From positions 1 through 11,717 of the forward strand of contig CALFZM010000173.1 in the NCBI GenBank assembly GCA_937952235.1: 11,717 nt of DNA, read 5' to 3'. Both the position numbers and the translations under genes were made by a program. Within the stretch, counting starts at the first letter, position 1. Every line of letters begins with the position of its first letter. Below are positions 1 through 6,623 of the stretch, piece after piece. The notes under the pieces are model-generated. The model made no database searches and was not told where the DNA came from. It saw only the letters and a program-made list of their open reading frames with translations. The DNA is from an uncultured Opitutia bacterium. Lineage in GTDB: Bacteria; Verrucomicrobiota; Verrucomicrobiia; Opitutales; Opitutaceae.

Positions 1-970
1 TGGCCTGCGCCACGCGGAGTCGCGCCGCGGGCAGCGGCTGCGCGGCGTTCCGAGCCGCCACTGCCCGGCCCGCGATCAGCTCCGCCATCTGTTCCGCCGC
101 GTCGAGTCCGCGCCGGGCCGGCACCACGTCGCCCGCACAGCCCTGGAGGAACAGCGCCTCCCCGCCGAGCGCGGAGCGGACCCGATGCACGGTCGCGCCA
201 GGCCAGTCGGCCGAGACGCCCTTGTAGTTCCCGTAAACCGCCACCGCGTGGGCTGGCAGGTGGAACAGCGTCGCCACGGTCGCGCCATCGGCCGCCCGCA
301 GGCCGAGCACCGTCAGGGTGGGATCGACGACGCCGAAACGGAGGCCGTCGCCCAGAACGTACGGGTCGCGGGGACTCGCCGTGCCGGCGACCTTGCCGTC
401 GGGCCGCACGGGTCGCCGGTTGAACAGCCACTCGCCGACGTAGGCGCGGCCCAGCGCGAGCGTGACCGGCTGCCGTGCGGCGTCCGCGCGGCGGACCAGC
501 TCGACGCACGTGGCGGCGAGGTTGTCCGCCCATTGCTGATACACCGGCTCACGCTGGGCCGGCCGCGAGGTGCGTTCCTCCCGCGCGCCGGCCCGCGAAG
601 TGCCCATCTCCGACTTCGGGCCGGAGTGATTGTGCGTCGCGGAAATCAGGATGTGCGCGGCGGGGATGCCGGAGGCCGCGGTGATGGCCGCGCGGATGCG
701 TGCCACCGCGAACTCCCGCGCATCGAGCAGATCCCAGGCGAGCAGCGCGACGCGCGTTTCGCCGTCGGCCAGCACGACCGCGCGCGCGAAGAGCGGATCG
801 CGCACCTCGCCGTAAGGCCGCGCCTGCGGAAGCGTCCAGTTCAGCATCCGCGGATCCGGCGTGATGTCCGCCGCCGCCACCCCGGCCGTGAGCGTCACGC
901 CGGCGGCGCCTTGGGTTGCGCCAGCCGCACCGAAGGCGGCGAGCAGGGAGAGCGCGACGAAGCGGATCAT
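1..970 (-). CDS. Neutral/alkaline ceramidase-family protein, secreted, N-terminal part (cut by window edge)
   Basis: The frame is open from an ATG at 968-970 down to base 1, giving 323 residues without a stop; the C-terminal part lies outside the window. Residues 1-22 form a basic-hydrophobic signal peptide ending near AGA. Motifs fit the neutral ceramidase N-terminal domain: an AADITPDP start (33-40), ATHNHSGP (111-118, the His-x-His-Ser-Gly-Pro metal site), FHLPAHAV (236-243, where the family carries its second zinc His), SADWPG (253-258) and LQGCAGDVVP (275-284). Family members are zinc amidases that cut the N-acyl bond of ceramide; the zinc Glu and Tyr expected in the C-terminal half cannot be checked. 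Many bacterial homologues have no proven substrate, so the family is firm and the lipid substrate is not. It lies 104 bp downstream of the acyltransferase gene on the same strand. No Shine-Dalgarno sequence precedes the ATG; a strong hairpin does. Confidence 0.85.
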   Translation of the reverse strand, partial: MIRFVALSLLAAFGAAGATQGAAGVTLTAGVAAADITPDPRMLNWTLPQARPYGEVRDPLFARAVVLADGETRVALLAWDLLDAREFAVARIRAAITAASGIPAAHILISATHNHSGPKSEMGTSRAGAREERTSRPAQREPVYQQWADNLAATCVELVRRADAARQPVTLALGRAYVGEWLFNRRPVRPDGKVAGTASPRDPYVLGDGLRFGVVDPTLTVLGLRAADGATVATLFHLPAHAVAVYGNYKGVSADWPGATVHRVRSALGGEALFLQGCAGDVVPARRGLDAAEQMAELIAGRAVAARNAAQPLPAARLRVAQA

Positions 971-983
971 CCGCGCAGGCTGG

Positions 984-999
984 CCGGCGCGTGCGCCGG
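984..999. repeat. Perfect inverted repeat in leader of ceramidase-like gene
   Basis: CCGGCGC (984-990) and GCGCCGG (993-999) are perfect reverse complements separated by GT. On the minus strand the hairpin would end 13 nt before the ATG of the ceramidase-like gene, where a ribosome would bind. It could limit translation, be an operator, or be chance in GC-rich DNA. No function is shown. Confidence 0.4.
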
Positions 1000-1074
1000 A
1001 TTCCACGGCGAAATCGCGGTCAGGCGGACGTTTCCCCTTTGCCGCCCGTCGCCGCGCACCCGGCCCTCGTGAAC

Positions 1075-2976
1075 TCAGCCGGACTCCGGTCCATCACCCG
1101 TCCGCCGCCTGGGGACAGGCGGCTCCACCGCCACGGCATCATTCCGGCTCAGGCCCCGGCCGGCGTTCGGCGGTTCCCCGAGGAACCGGCGCCGGTAACC
1201 CGGTGGCATCGCGGCGAGATCGACGCGCAGGAGACAGTACAGCGCATTCTGAAACTCCGCCTCGACGTGGTACGCGAGGAACTTCGCGCCCAGCGAACAG
1301 TAGTAGCGCATGAGCGGCGGGATGCCGCGTCGTCCCTCCTCGATGGCTTCGACGAGCGGGCCGAGGGCCTCGAGCGGCTGCCCGGCGTAGGCGTCGGCGA
1401 CGAGGCGATGATACCGCGTCTCCGGCCGAAACGGACGCCGGGCGCGCACCAGCCGGCACAGGTCCGGCGAGTCGGCGTGCCGGCGCCGCAGGTGCTCGAC
1501 CAGGATTGCGCGGGTCGCCGGATGGTGGTCGTTGGAAAGGCTGACCGAGCCGAAGAACGTGCCGCAACCGTGCCGGATCGCGGCGGCGCCGAGGCCGCGC
1601 CAAAGCAGCGCGAGCACCTGGTTGTCGCGCTGGCACTCGGGGATCACGAAGGAGCGGCTGAGCTCGATCGCTGGACCCAGCCGCGCGAGCAACGCGGGAT
1701 GAAGCCGGAAGACACGGCCGAGATAGAGGCCCGCCACGCCGCGGGTCGCCACGATCTCGCGAGTCAGCCCGAGCCGGTAGGCGCCCACGATGGCGCCGGG
1801 GGCCCGCCGCCACGCGATGAGGTGATGATAGTAGCGGTCCTCGGGTGCCAGGTCCCGCGCCCGGCCCACGCCCTGGCCGGCGGCACGAAACGTACGCTCC
1901 CGGCAGCGGCCGAGTTCGCGCAGGAGGCACGGGACTTCCTCGCCGCGGACCAGCAGGAGCTCGATGTCGCCGTCGTTCAAGGCGAGCAGCCGGCACGACG
2001 CGGGCAGGCCGGCGACCTCGGCCTGAAGTGCGGCCGGATCCTCCGGCGCGGCGAGCGCGGGCGGCGGGACCGCGTCCGCCGCCGGCGGGCGGGGCCGATC
2101 CCGGTCGGACCGCAGGAAACAGGTCGCTTGCAGCCGTGCCGCCGGGGTCGGGCCGGCGGCGAGGCGGGCCACCGCTTCGGGCAGGGTGATCGCTGCAATC
2201 CGCACGGTCACGTCGCGCACCGGCGGATGCAGCAGCTCACGAGCGAGCATGAGCGCGCGAAGTCCCGACCATGCGGGTGGCACGGCGAGGAACCGCCGGC
2301 TGTTGCCGCCGGCGAGGTGCACGCATGCCAGGGCGGCGCCGGTGCGCGCGGCCAGGCGCACGGCGTGGTCGCTCCACGGCCGGTCGCAGAGCGCGCGCAG
2401 GTCGCGTCGCCAGTGCGACACGCGGCCAGCCGGAAAAAGCGCCAGCACACCGCCCGCGCGGAGATGACGAAGGGCCGCCGCGAGGCCCTGCCGGCTGCGT
2501 TCCCGGCTCTCCGGGGAGCGGCCCAGCGAATCTACCGGGATGAGGTTGGGCCCGAACTCCGGCAGGCTGCACAGCGCGGCATTCGCGAGGAGCCGCCAGC
2601 CCCCGGGGCGGATCGACTCGAGCCACGGCATCAACGCCAGTGCATCCAGTCCGCCGAACGGATGATTGCAGACCACCACGATGGGGCCCGGCCTGGCCCG
2701 AAGGAGCGCCGTGGAGCCAGGCTCGGCCCCCCACCTCACGTCCAGCCGGTCCAGCACCGCCGTCGCGAACGCGGCGCCCGTCCGCCCGCTGCGGGTCGCA
2801 TCCGCATGCAGCGCAGCCAGGCCCGGGAATCCGAACACGCGTTCAACCGCTGGTTGCACGAACCGGTAAAGCCGGCGAAGGAGCGGATGCGTGACGACCG
2901 CGGCCGTGTCGATCGGCCGTCTCGGCGCAAGGGACGCCCCACGGGGAGACGCGGCCGAGATCGCGTTCGGCTTCAT
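1075..2976 (-). CDS. Bifunctional aminolipid acyltransferase: PlsC-type domain fused to OlsB-like GNAT domain (OlsF-like)
   Basis: The 633-residue product has two enzyme halves. Residues about 90-260 are a lysophospholipid/PlsC-type acyltransferase: NHPFGGLD (104-111) is the NHx4D catalytic motif and FPAGRVS (181-187) is the FPxG acceptor-site block. Residues about 325-600 resemble the OlsB/hemolysin GNAT family: YYHHLIAWR, GLYLGRVFRL (416-425), a SFVIPECQRDNQVLALLWRG block (442-461), GIPPLMRYYCSLGAKF (551-566) and ALYCLLRVDL (578-587). The same domain order occurs in OlsF, which makes ornithine lipid by N-acylating an amino acid (C-terminal half) and then O-acylating the product (N-terminal half). 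The amino acid used here is unknown. The ATG at 2976 is the only early Met and leaves a normal N terminus. The last 17 residues (617-633) are encoded by a REP-like hairpin element. It is divergent from coaB across 89 bp. The symbol is left blank because substrate is untested. Confidence 0.85.
   Translation of the reverse strand: MKPNAISAASPRGASLAPRRPIDTAAVVTHPLLRRLYRFVQPAVERVFGFPGLAALHADATRSGRTGAAFATAVLDRLDVRWGAEPGSTALLRARPGPIVVVCNHPFGGLDALALMPWLESIRPGGWRLLANAALCSLPEFGPNLIPVDSLGRSPESRERSRQGLAAALRHLRAGGVLALFPAGRVSHWRRDLRALCDRPWSDHAVRLAARTGAALACVHLAGGNSRRFLAVPPAWSGLRALMLARELLHPPVRDVTVRIAAITLPEAVARLAAGPTPAARLQATCFLRSDRDRPRPPAADAVPPPALAAPEDPAALQAEVAGLPASCRLLALNDGDIELLLVRGEEVPCLLRELGRCRERTFRAAGQGVGRARDLAPEDRYYHHLIAWRRAPGAIVGAYRLGLTREIVATRGVAGLYLGRVFRLHPALLARLGPAIELSRSFVIPECQRDNQVLALLWRGLGAAAIRHGCGTFFGSVSLSNDHHPATRAILVEHLRRRHADSPDLCRLVRARRPFRPETRYHRLVADAYAGQPLEALGPLVEAIEEGRRGIPPLMRYYCSLGAKFLAYHVEAEFQNALYCLLRVDLAAMPPGYRRRFLGEPPNAGRGLSRNDAVAVEPPVPRRRTGDGPESG
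1104..1129 (-). repeat. REP-like hairpin, copy A (inside the 3' end of the acyltransferase gene)
   Basis: GCCGCCTG (1104-1111) pairs perfectly with CAGGCGGC (1116-1123) around the loop GGGA, followed by TCCACC. The 26 bases are identical to copy C at 7631-7656, and the likeness continues for about 15 bases on the left (1089-1103 against 7616-7630, 11 of 15 the same). On the displayed strand the RNA loop would be a GNRA-type tetraloop. It lies in frame at the C terminus of the acyltransferase. Confidence 0.85.
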
Positions 2977-3065
2977 GCGAAAAACGCGCGTCCGCCGGCG
3001 CCGCGCACCGATCGACGGATTCGCGATTGGCGGGAATAGCGCGGTCGTTGCAGGCTCTGGCCTGG
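2977..3065. other. Divergent intergenic region (acyltransferase gene / coaB)
   Basis: These 89 bases separate two divergent genes and must carry at least the acyltransferase promoter and probably that of coaB. I find no convincing -35/-10 pair and no AGGAGG-type ribosome binding site in front of either start. Confidence 0.4.
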
Positions 3066-3716
3066 ATGAGCCCGCTTCCTTCGCTGCCGCGCTGCCTGAT
3101 CACCGCCGGTCCCACCCGGGAACACCTCGATCCGGTGCGCTTCCTGAGCAACGGTTCGAGCGGGAAGATGGGCTACGCGCTCGCGGCTGCGGCGGCGGAG
3201 CGGGGCTGGACGGTGGAGCTCGTCAGCGGCCCCGTCGCGCTGCCCCCGCCCGCTGGCGTGCGCGTCACCCGCGTCGTCTCCGCCGCCGACATGCTCGCCG
3301 CGTGCTCCCCGCTGTTTCCCGGTTGTGACCTGTTCATCGCGGTTGCGGCCGTGGCGGATTACCGGCCGAAAGCGGTCGCGCCCCGAAAGCAAAAGAAGCA
3401 GGCCGGCCCGCTCGTCCTCGAACTGGAGCCCACCGTCGATATTCTCAAGACGCTGGCCGCGACCAGGCGCGCCGATCAGGTCGTGGTGGGCTTCGCGGCC
3501 GAGACCGACGACATCGAGGCGTACGCCCGGCGCAAGCTGACGGAAAAGCAGCTCGACTGGATCGCCGCCAACGACGTGAGCCAACCTGGCAGCGGCATGG
3601 AGGCCGACGACAACACCGTGATCCTGCTGGGCCAGTCGGGACAACGTTTCCTGCTCGGTCCGGGGCCCAAGGGCACGGTGGCGCGACGGATGCTCGAGCA
3701 CATCGTGCCCCTGTGA
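3066..3716 (+). CDS. coaB: Phosphopantothenate-cysteine ligase, stand-alone CoaB domain
   Basis: The enzyme joins 4'-phosphopantothenate to cysteine using a nucleotide triphosphate, the second step of coenzyme A synthesis in the cytosol. The 216-residue product shows the CoaB signatures in order: ITAGPTRE (12-19), SNGSSGKMG (28-36, nucleotide-binding turn), AAVADYRP (94-101), KQKK (108-111, at the KIKK lysine block), VGFAAET (141-147) and AAND (167-170, the Asn that helps hold the acyl intermediate in CoaB). Most bacteria have a CoaBC fusion of about 400 residues; the flavin-dependent decarboxylase half is absent, so a separate CoaC must lie elsewhere. I chose the ATG at 3066, nine codons before the first conserved strand; a TTG at 3027 would add 13 residues of no evident value. 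It converges with the NRDE gene 17 bp away. Confidence 0.9.
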   Translation: MSPLPSLPRCLITAGPTREHLDPVRFLSNGSSGKMGYALAAAAAERGWTVELVSGPVALPPPAGVRVTRVVSAADMLAACSPLFPGCDLFIAVAAVADYRPKAVAPRKQKKQAGPLVLELEPTVDILKTLAATRRADQVVVGFAAETDDIEAYARRKLTEKQLDWIAANDVSQPGSGMEADDNTVILLGQSGQRFLLGPGPKGTVARRMLEHIVPL

Positions 3717-3733
3717 AATGCGGCCGGCCGGGT

Positions 3734-4474
3734 TCATGCAGGGGCGGACGGCTGGCCGGCCTGGTGGCGCTCGAGGCGGAGGGTGAGCGTGTTTGTCGGC
3801 GAACGGTACGCGAGCACGACGCGGTTCCGATCGACGGAGACGTGGATCGTGCTGCGCGTGGCGGCGTCGGGCCGGCTCATCGCGATCGAATGGGCGCCTG
3901 CCACGGGGTCATGCTGCCGGTGAAACGCCGCCAGGTCGCCGACGCTGGGACGCGCCGGATCGCGCACCAGCCGGAGGTAGGTCGCCAGGCGCGCCGCCGC
4001 GACTTCGGCGGGGGCGTACGACGACGAGGTCAGCATCGGCGGCAGGAGCGGGCGCTCGGCCGCGTCGAGCGTGGCGCCGTCCCAGTGGAGCAGGAGGGCG
4101 GGTTGCCGCGGCGACAGGGCCAGGAGACGAAACGGATCGGTCCGCGGCAGCGGTTGCGCCTGGACGCGCTGGAACACGTCGACGGCGGTCACGGCGTCCG
4201 CCGCGGCCGCGACGACGTGGCCTCGGCTGTGGCGCGGCTGGCCCGGTGCGGGGTGGCGGGGCGCGGTGTAGTCGTTCAGCAGGCAGACGGTCAGGGCACG
4301 ATCGTTGGTCGCGAGCCAGGTGCCGCCCGAGTGGCCGTCGGCCGGCATGAGGATCCGCACGCCGTTCCGCTGGAGCGCCTCCGGGGGTCGCTCCGCCGCC
4401 CGCGTCCGCTGTTCGTCGCGGTTGAAGAAGAGGTCGTAGCCGTCCTCCGTCGCCCGCCAGCTCACGGTGCACAT
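3734..4474 (-). CDS. NRDE/TANGO2-family protein
   Basis: The 246-residue product starts MCTVSW, with Cys2 exposed once Met1 is removed, and carries the family's NRDE tetrad at residues 18-21 followed by GGTWLATN. These are the hallmarks of the NRDE (TANGO2) family, which has an Ntn-hydrolase-like layout. Eukaryotic TANGO2 relatives have been linked to haem trafficking and lipid metabolism; bacterial roles are not settled, so I give no reaction. There is no signal peptide, so it should be cytosolic. The frame is open upstream to 4735, but the MCT start is the family's conserved N terminus. This ATG lies inside the end of the DinB-like gene (13 bp shared, reading ATGTGCACCGTGA), which suggests translational coupling and joint function. 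Confidence 0.9.
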   Translation of the reverse strand: MCTVSWRATEDGYDLFFNRDEQRTRAAERPPEALQRNGVRILMPADGHSGGTWLATNDRALTVCLLNDYTAPRHPAPGQPRHSRGHVVAAAADAVTAVDVFQRVQAQPLPRTDPFRLLALSPRQPALLLHWDGATLDAAERPLLPPMLTSSSYAPAEVAAARLATYLRLVRDPARPSVGDLAAFHRQHDPVAGAHSIAMSRPDAATRSTIHVSVDRNRVVLAYRSPTNTLTLRLERHQAGQPSAPA

Positions 4475-4995
4475 GCGAGGGAAGCGTGTTCGTGCCGGAG
4501 GGTGGATGGCGCCACGCCGAAGCCCGGCGCGGTGGCGTGGCCCTGCAGCCGGCACATGACGGCCACGAGGGCGCAGTGGTGGACGGTGTGGCTGAGCAGG
4601 AACTCGAGCTCGCGCACCAGCGAGGTGGGAGCCTGTCCGCGGGGCCAGGTTTCCGTAGCGTAGGCGAGCGGGTGCGGTGGCGGCGAACGACCCAGGCCGG
4701 CGAGGACGCGCTCGATCTCCGCGAGGGCCGCGCAAGCCTGCGCGGGATCCTGCTCGAGCGCGGGGTCGCGGGCCCGGCTCTCGTAGTCAACGGGCCGGTC
4801 GCCGCCCAGCCCGGCGAGCAGGCTGCGGTAGTGGTCGACCACGTGACGCACATGCGCGCCGATGGAAGCGTTGAACGCGACGGGCACGCGCCGCGTGTAG
4901 CGCTCGGCGCCGAGGGACGCGACGAGCTCGATGGTCTGCCGGAGGAGGGCGCAATTGGGGCCGGTCGCCGCGGCCACGGCGTGCGAAGCGTGCAT
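4462..4995 (-). CDS. DinB-like four-helix-bundle protein
   Basis: The 177-residue product has the DinB/YfiT layout: an N-terminal helix with HVRHVVDHY (48-56), and later ELEFLLSHTVHHCALVAV (129-146). His48, 51, 55, 136, 139 and 140 are candidates for the metal-binding triad of this fold. It ends with FGVAPSTLRHE (159-169), a tail I recognise from DinB-like relatives. Such proteins include metal-dependent thiol transferases and detoxification enzymes, but many have no known role; I assign fold only. I chose the ATG at 4995 because it leaves a compact family-sized protein; upstream frame to 5277 is opposite the coding start of sulfatase 1. Its TGA (4462-4464) overlaps the NRDE start. It is divergent from sulfatase 1 across 118 bp. 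Confidence 0.85.
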   Translation of the reverse strand: MHASHAVAAATGPNCALLRQTIELVASLGAERYTRRVPVAFNASIGAHVRHVVDHYRSLLAGLGGDRPVDYESRARDPALEQDPAQACAALAEIERVLAGLGRSPPPHPLAYATETWPRGQAPTSLVRELEFLLSHTVHHCALVAVMCRLQGHATAPGFGVAPSTLRHEHASLACAP

Positions 4996-5113
4996 GAGCG
5001 AAGGGGATGAAACTGGGAGCGCGGCCCCCACGTTCTTATTCCCCGCGGCAGCCGAGGATCCGCCTTCAGCATTGCGGCGCCCGGCCGGACGGCGAACATC
5101 CGCTCTCACCGTC
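4996..5113. other. Divergent intergenic region (DinB-like gene / sulfatase 1)
   Basis: These 118 bases must hold the promoters of the DinB-NRDE pair and of sulfatase 1. I can see no clear sigma-70 boxes, operator palindrome or Shine-Dalgarno sequence in them. Confidence 0.35.
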
Positions 5114-6505
5114 ATGCGTCTCTCCCTTCTGCTCCTGCTGGCGCCGCTCACGTGGCTCCACGCCGCCGGGCTGCCCGCGCGGCCCAACCTCGTGTTCATT
5201 CTCAGCGACGATCTCGCCCAGGGCGACGTGGGCGCGTACGGCCAGAAACTCATCCAGACTCCGCGGCTCGACCGCATGGCGCGGGAGGGGACGCGTTATA
5301 CCCAGGCCTACTGCGGCACGGCGGTGTGCGCACCGTCGCGCACGTCGCTGATGACCGGCCTGCACAGCGGCCACGCCCCGGTGCGCGGCAATTGGGAGGT
5401 GCAGCCCGAGGGCCAGCTCCCGCTGCCCGCCGCCACGGTGACGGTGGCGGAGATCCTCCAGCGTGCCGGTTATTCCACCGCCGCGATGGGGAAGTGGGGC
5501 ATGGGCATGTTCGACACCACCGGCAGCCCGCTGAAGCAGGGCTTCGATCACTTCTTCGGCTATAACTGTCAGCGACACGCGCACTCCTATTTTCCGAGTT
5601 ATCTCTACCGCGACGACCGCCGGTTCGACCTGCCCGGCAACGACGGGGTGGGCGTCGGCAAGACCTACGCGCAGGACCTGATCCAGGCGGACGTGCTGCA
5701 GTGGGTGCGCCGGCAGAAGGACCGGCCGTTCTTTCTCTTCTACGCGATCACGCTGCCCCATGGCCGACACGAGATCGACGACCTCGGAATCTACGCGGAC
5801 AAGCCCTGGAGCCCGCAGCAGAAGGCGTACGCCGCGCAGATCACGCGGCTCGACCGGGATGTGGGCCAGCTGCTCGACCTGCTCGCGGAGCTGAAGATCG
5901 ACGAGCGCACGCTGGTCATGCTCGCGGGCGACAATGGTTCCTCGTTCGCCCCCGAGTCCGAGTTTGGCAGACTATTCGAGCAGGCGAACAACGGCCTGCG
6001 CGGATACAAGCGCGGCCTCTACGAAGGGGCGCTGCGCCAGGCGGCGTTTGCCTGGTGGCCGGGCGTCGTGCCGGCGGGCCGGGTGGCGGATGGACCGTGG
6101 GCTTTCTGGGATTTCCTGCCCACCGCGGTCGAGCTGGCGGGTGCGGCCTATCCCGCCGGGTTCAAGCCCGACGGCCGGTCGCTCGTGTCGTATCTGCGCG
6201 GCGGGGACGCTCCTGTCCGCGACTACTTCTACTGGGAACTGCACGAGCAGCGCCCGATCCAGGCGGCGCGCTTCGGCGCGTGGAAGGCGGTGCGCAACGG
6301 CCACGATCGCCCCATCGAGCTCTACGATCTCGCCGCCGACGCCGGCGAAACGCGGGACCTCGCCGCCGCCAAGCCCGACGTGGTGGCGCGGGCCGAGGCG
6401 ATCCTGCAGGCGGCCCACCAAGCCGATCCGAACTGGCCGCTCACCGGGCGCGCGGCGCACCGGACGCAGGGCAGCGGCAAGAAAAAGGCGGGGAAGAAAC
6501 AGTAG
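5114..6505 (+). CDS. Secreted sulfatase 1 (formylglycine-dependent, S1 family)
   Basis: The product of 463 residues hydrolyses a sulfate ester, probably on a carbohydrate, outside the cytoplasm. A signal peptide occupies residues 1-19 (MRLSLLLLLAPLTWLHAAG). Then come NLVFILSDD (25-33, metal Asp pair), CAPSR (72-76, where Cys72 would become formylglycine), GKWGMG (126-131; the usual His after GKW is Gly here), LPHG (214-217), AGDNGSS (271-277, second metal pair) and YKRGLYEGALR (298-308). The length is typical of S1 arylsulfatases. Cys in the motif means a maturase (FGE or anSME) is needed; none is in the window. The tail is basic, GSGKKKAGKKQ (453-463), as in the other two sulfatases. I chose the ATG at 5114 because it starts the signal peptide; the frame upstream overlaps the DinB-like gene. 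The sulfated substrate cannot be read from the sequence. Confidence 0.93.
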   Translation: MRLSLLLLLAPLTWLHAAGLPARPNLVFILSDDLAQGDVGAYGQKLIQTPRLDRMAREGTRYTQAYCGTAVCAPSRTSLMTGLHSGHAPVRGNWEVQPEGQLPLPAATVTVAEILQRAGYSTAAMGKWGMGMFDTTGSPLKQGFDHFFGYNCQRHAHSYFPSYLYRDDRRFDLPGNDGVGVGKTYAQDLIQADVLQWVRRQKDRPFFLFYAITLPHGRHEIDDLGIYADKPWSPQQKAYAAQITRLDRDVGQLLDLLAELKIDERTLVMLAGDNGSSFAPESEFGRLFEQANNGLRGYKRGLYEGALRQAAFAWWPGVVPAGRVADGPWAFWDFLPTAVELAGAAYPAGFKPDGRSLVSYLRGGDAPVRDYFYWELHEQRPIQAARFGAWKAVRNGHDRPIELYDLAADAGETRDLAAAKPDVVARAEAILQAAHQADPNWPLTGRAAHRTQGSGKKKAGKKQ

Positions 6506-6525
6506 GCGCGGCCGCGGCAGGTCGG

Positions 6526-6548
6526 GCGGGCGGGGACGCCCGCGCTCC
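6526..6548 (-). repeat. REP-like hairpin, copy F (diverged)
   Basis: GCGGGCG (6526-6532) and CGCCCGC (6537-6543) pair perfectly around the same GGGA loop as copies A and C, and are followed by GCTCC as in those copies. The stem sequence is different, but the layout (GGAGC then stem, loop TCCC, on the minus strand) is shared. It sits 20 bp past the stop of sulfatase 1, between convergent genes. Confidence 0.6.
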
Positions 6549-6555
6549 TGGAAAC

Positions 6556-6604
6556 GCCGGCGCACGACTGTTGCCGGCGCGCGATTGTTGCCGGCCCGCG
6601 CGCC
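6556..6604. repeat. 17-bp tandem repeat and inverted repeat between convergent genes
   Basis: Two 17-bp units, 6556-6572 and 6573-6589, agree at 15 of 17 bases, and a third starts at 6590 with GCCGGC. A further inverted repeat pairs GGCGCGC (6576-6582) with GCGCGCC (6598-6604). The block lies between the stop of sulfatase 1 and that of the epimerase gene, where transcripts from both sides must end. No run of T follows, so it is not a standard intrinsic terminator. Confidence 0.5.
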
Positions 6605-6623
6605 TGCTGGCGGCGGGCGGCGC

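Noticed and set aside
185..1072. 295-residue open frame on the plus strand
   Set aside because: It is antisense to the ceramidase-like gene, whose frame has a signal peptide and the HxHSGP site.
1166..1190. Further REP-like copy at the CGGTTCC/GGAACCG inverted repeat in the acyltransferase gene
   Set aside because: It lies in the conserved C-terminal end of the coding region (RRRFLGEPP), lacks the GGAGC lead and the TCCC loop, and is best explained by codons.
916..3039. 707-residue open frame on the plus strand
   Set aside because: It is antisense to the acyltransferase and part of the ceramidase-like gene, both of which show family motifs. Its product is rich in Arg, Pro and Gly with no domain, as GC-rich shadow frames are.
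3717..3733. Intrinsic terminator between coaB and the NRDE gene
   Set aside because: There is a 10-bp palindrome (CGGCCGGCCG) at 3721-3730 but no spacer for a loop and no T run on either side.
2973..3737. 254-residue open frame on the minus strand
   Set aside because: It is antisense to coaB, which carries all CoaB motifs.
4931..5113. Upstream GTG-type start for sulfatase 1
   Set aside because: It would place 61 residues before a clear signal peptide and overlap the DinB-like gene on the other strand.
4996..5277. Longer N terminus for the DinB-like protein
   Set aside because: The extra 94 codons run antisense to the signal peptide and first strand of sulfatase 1 and have no likeness to the family.
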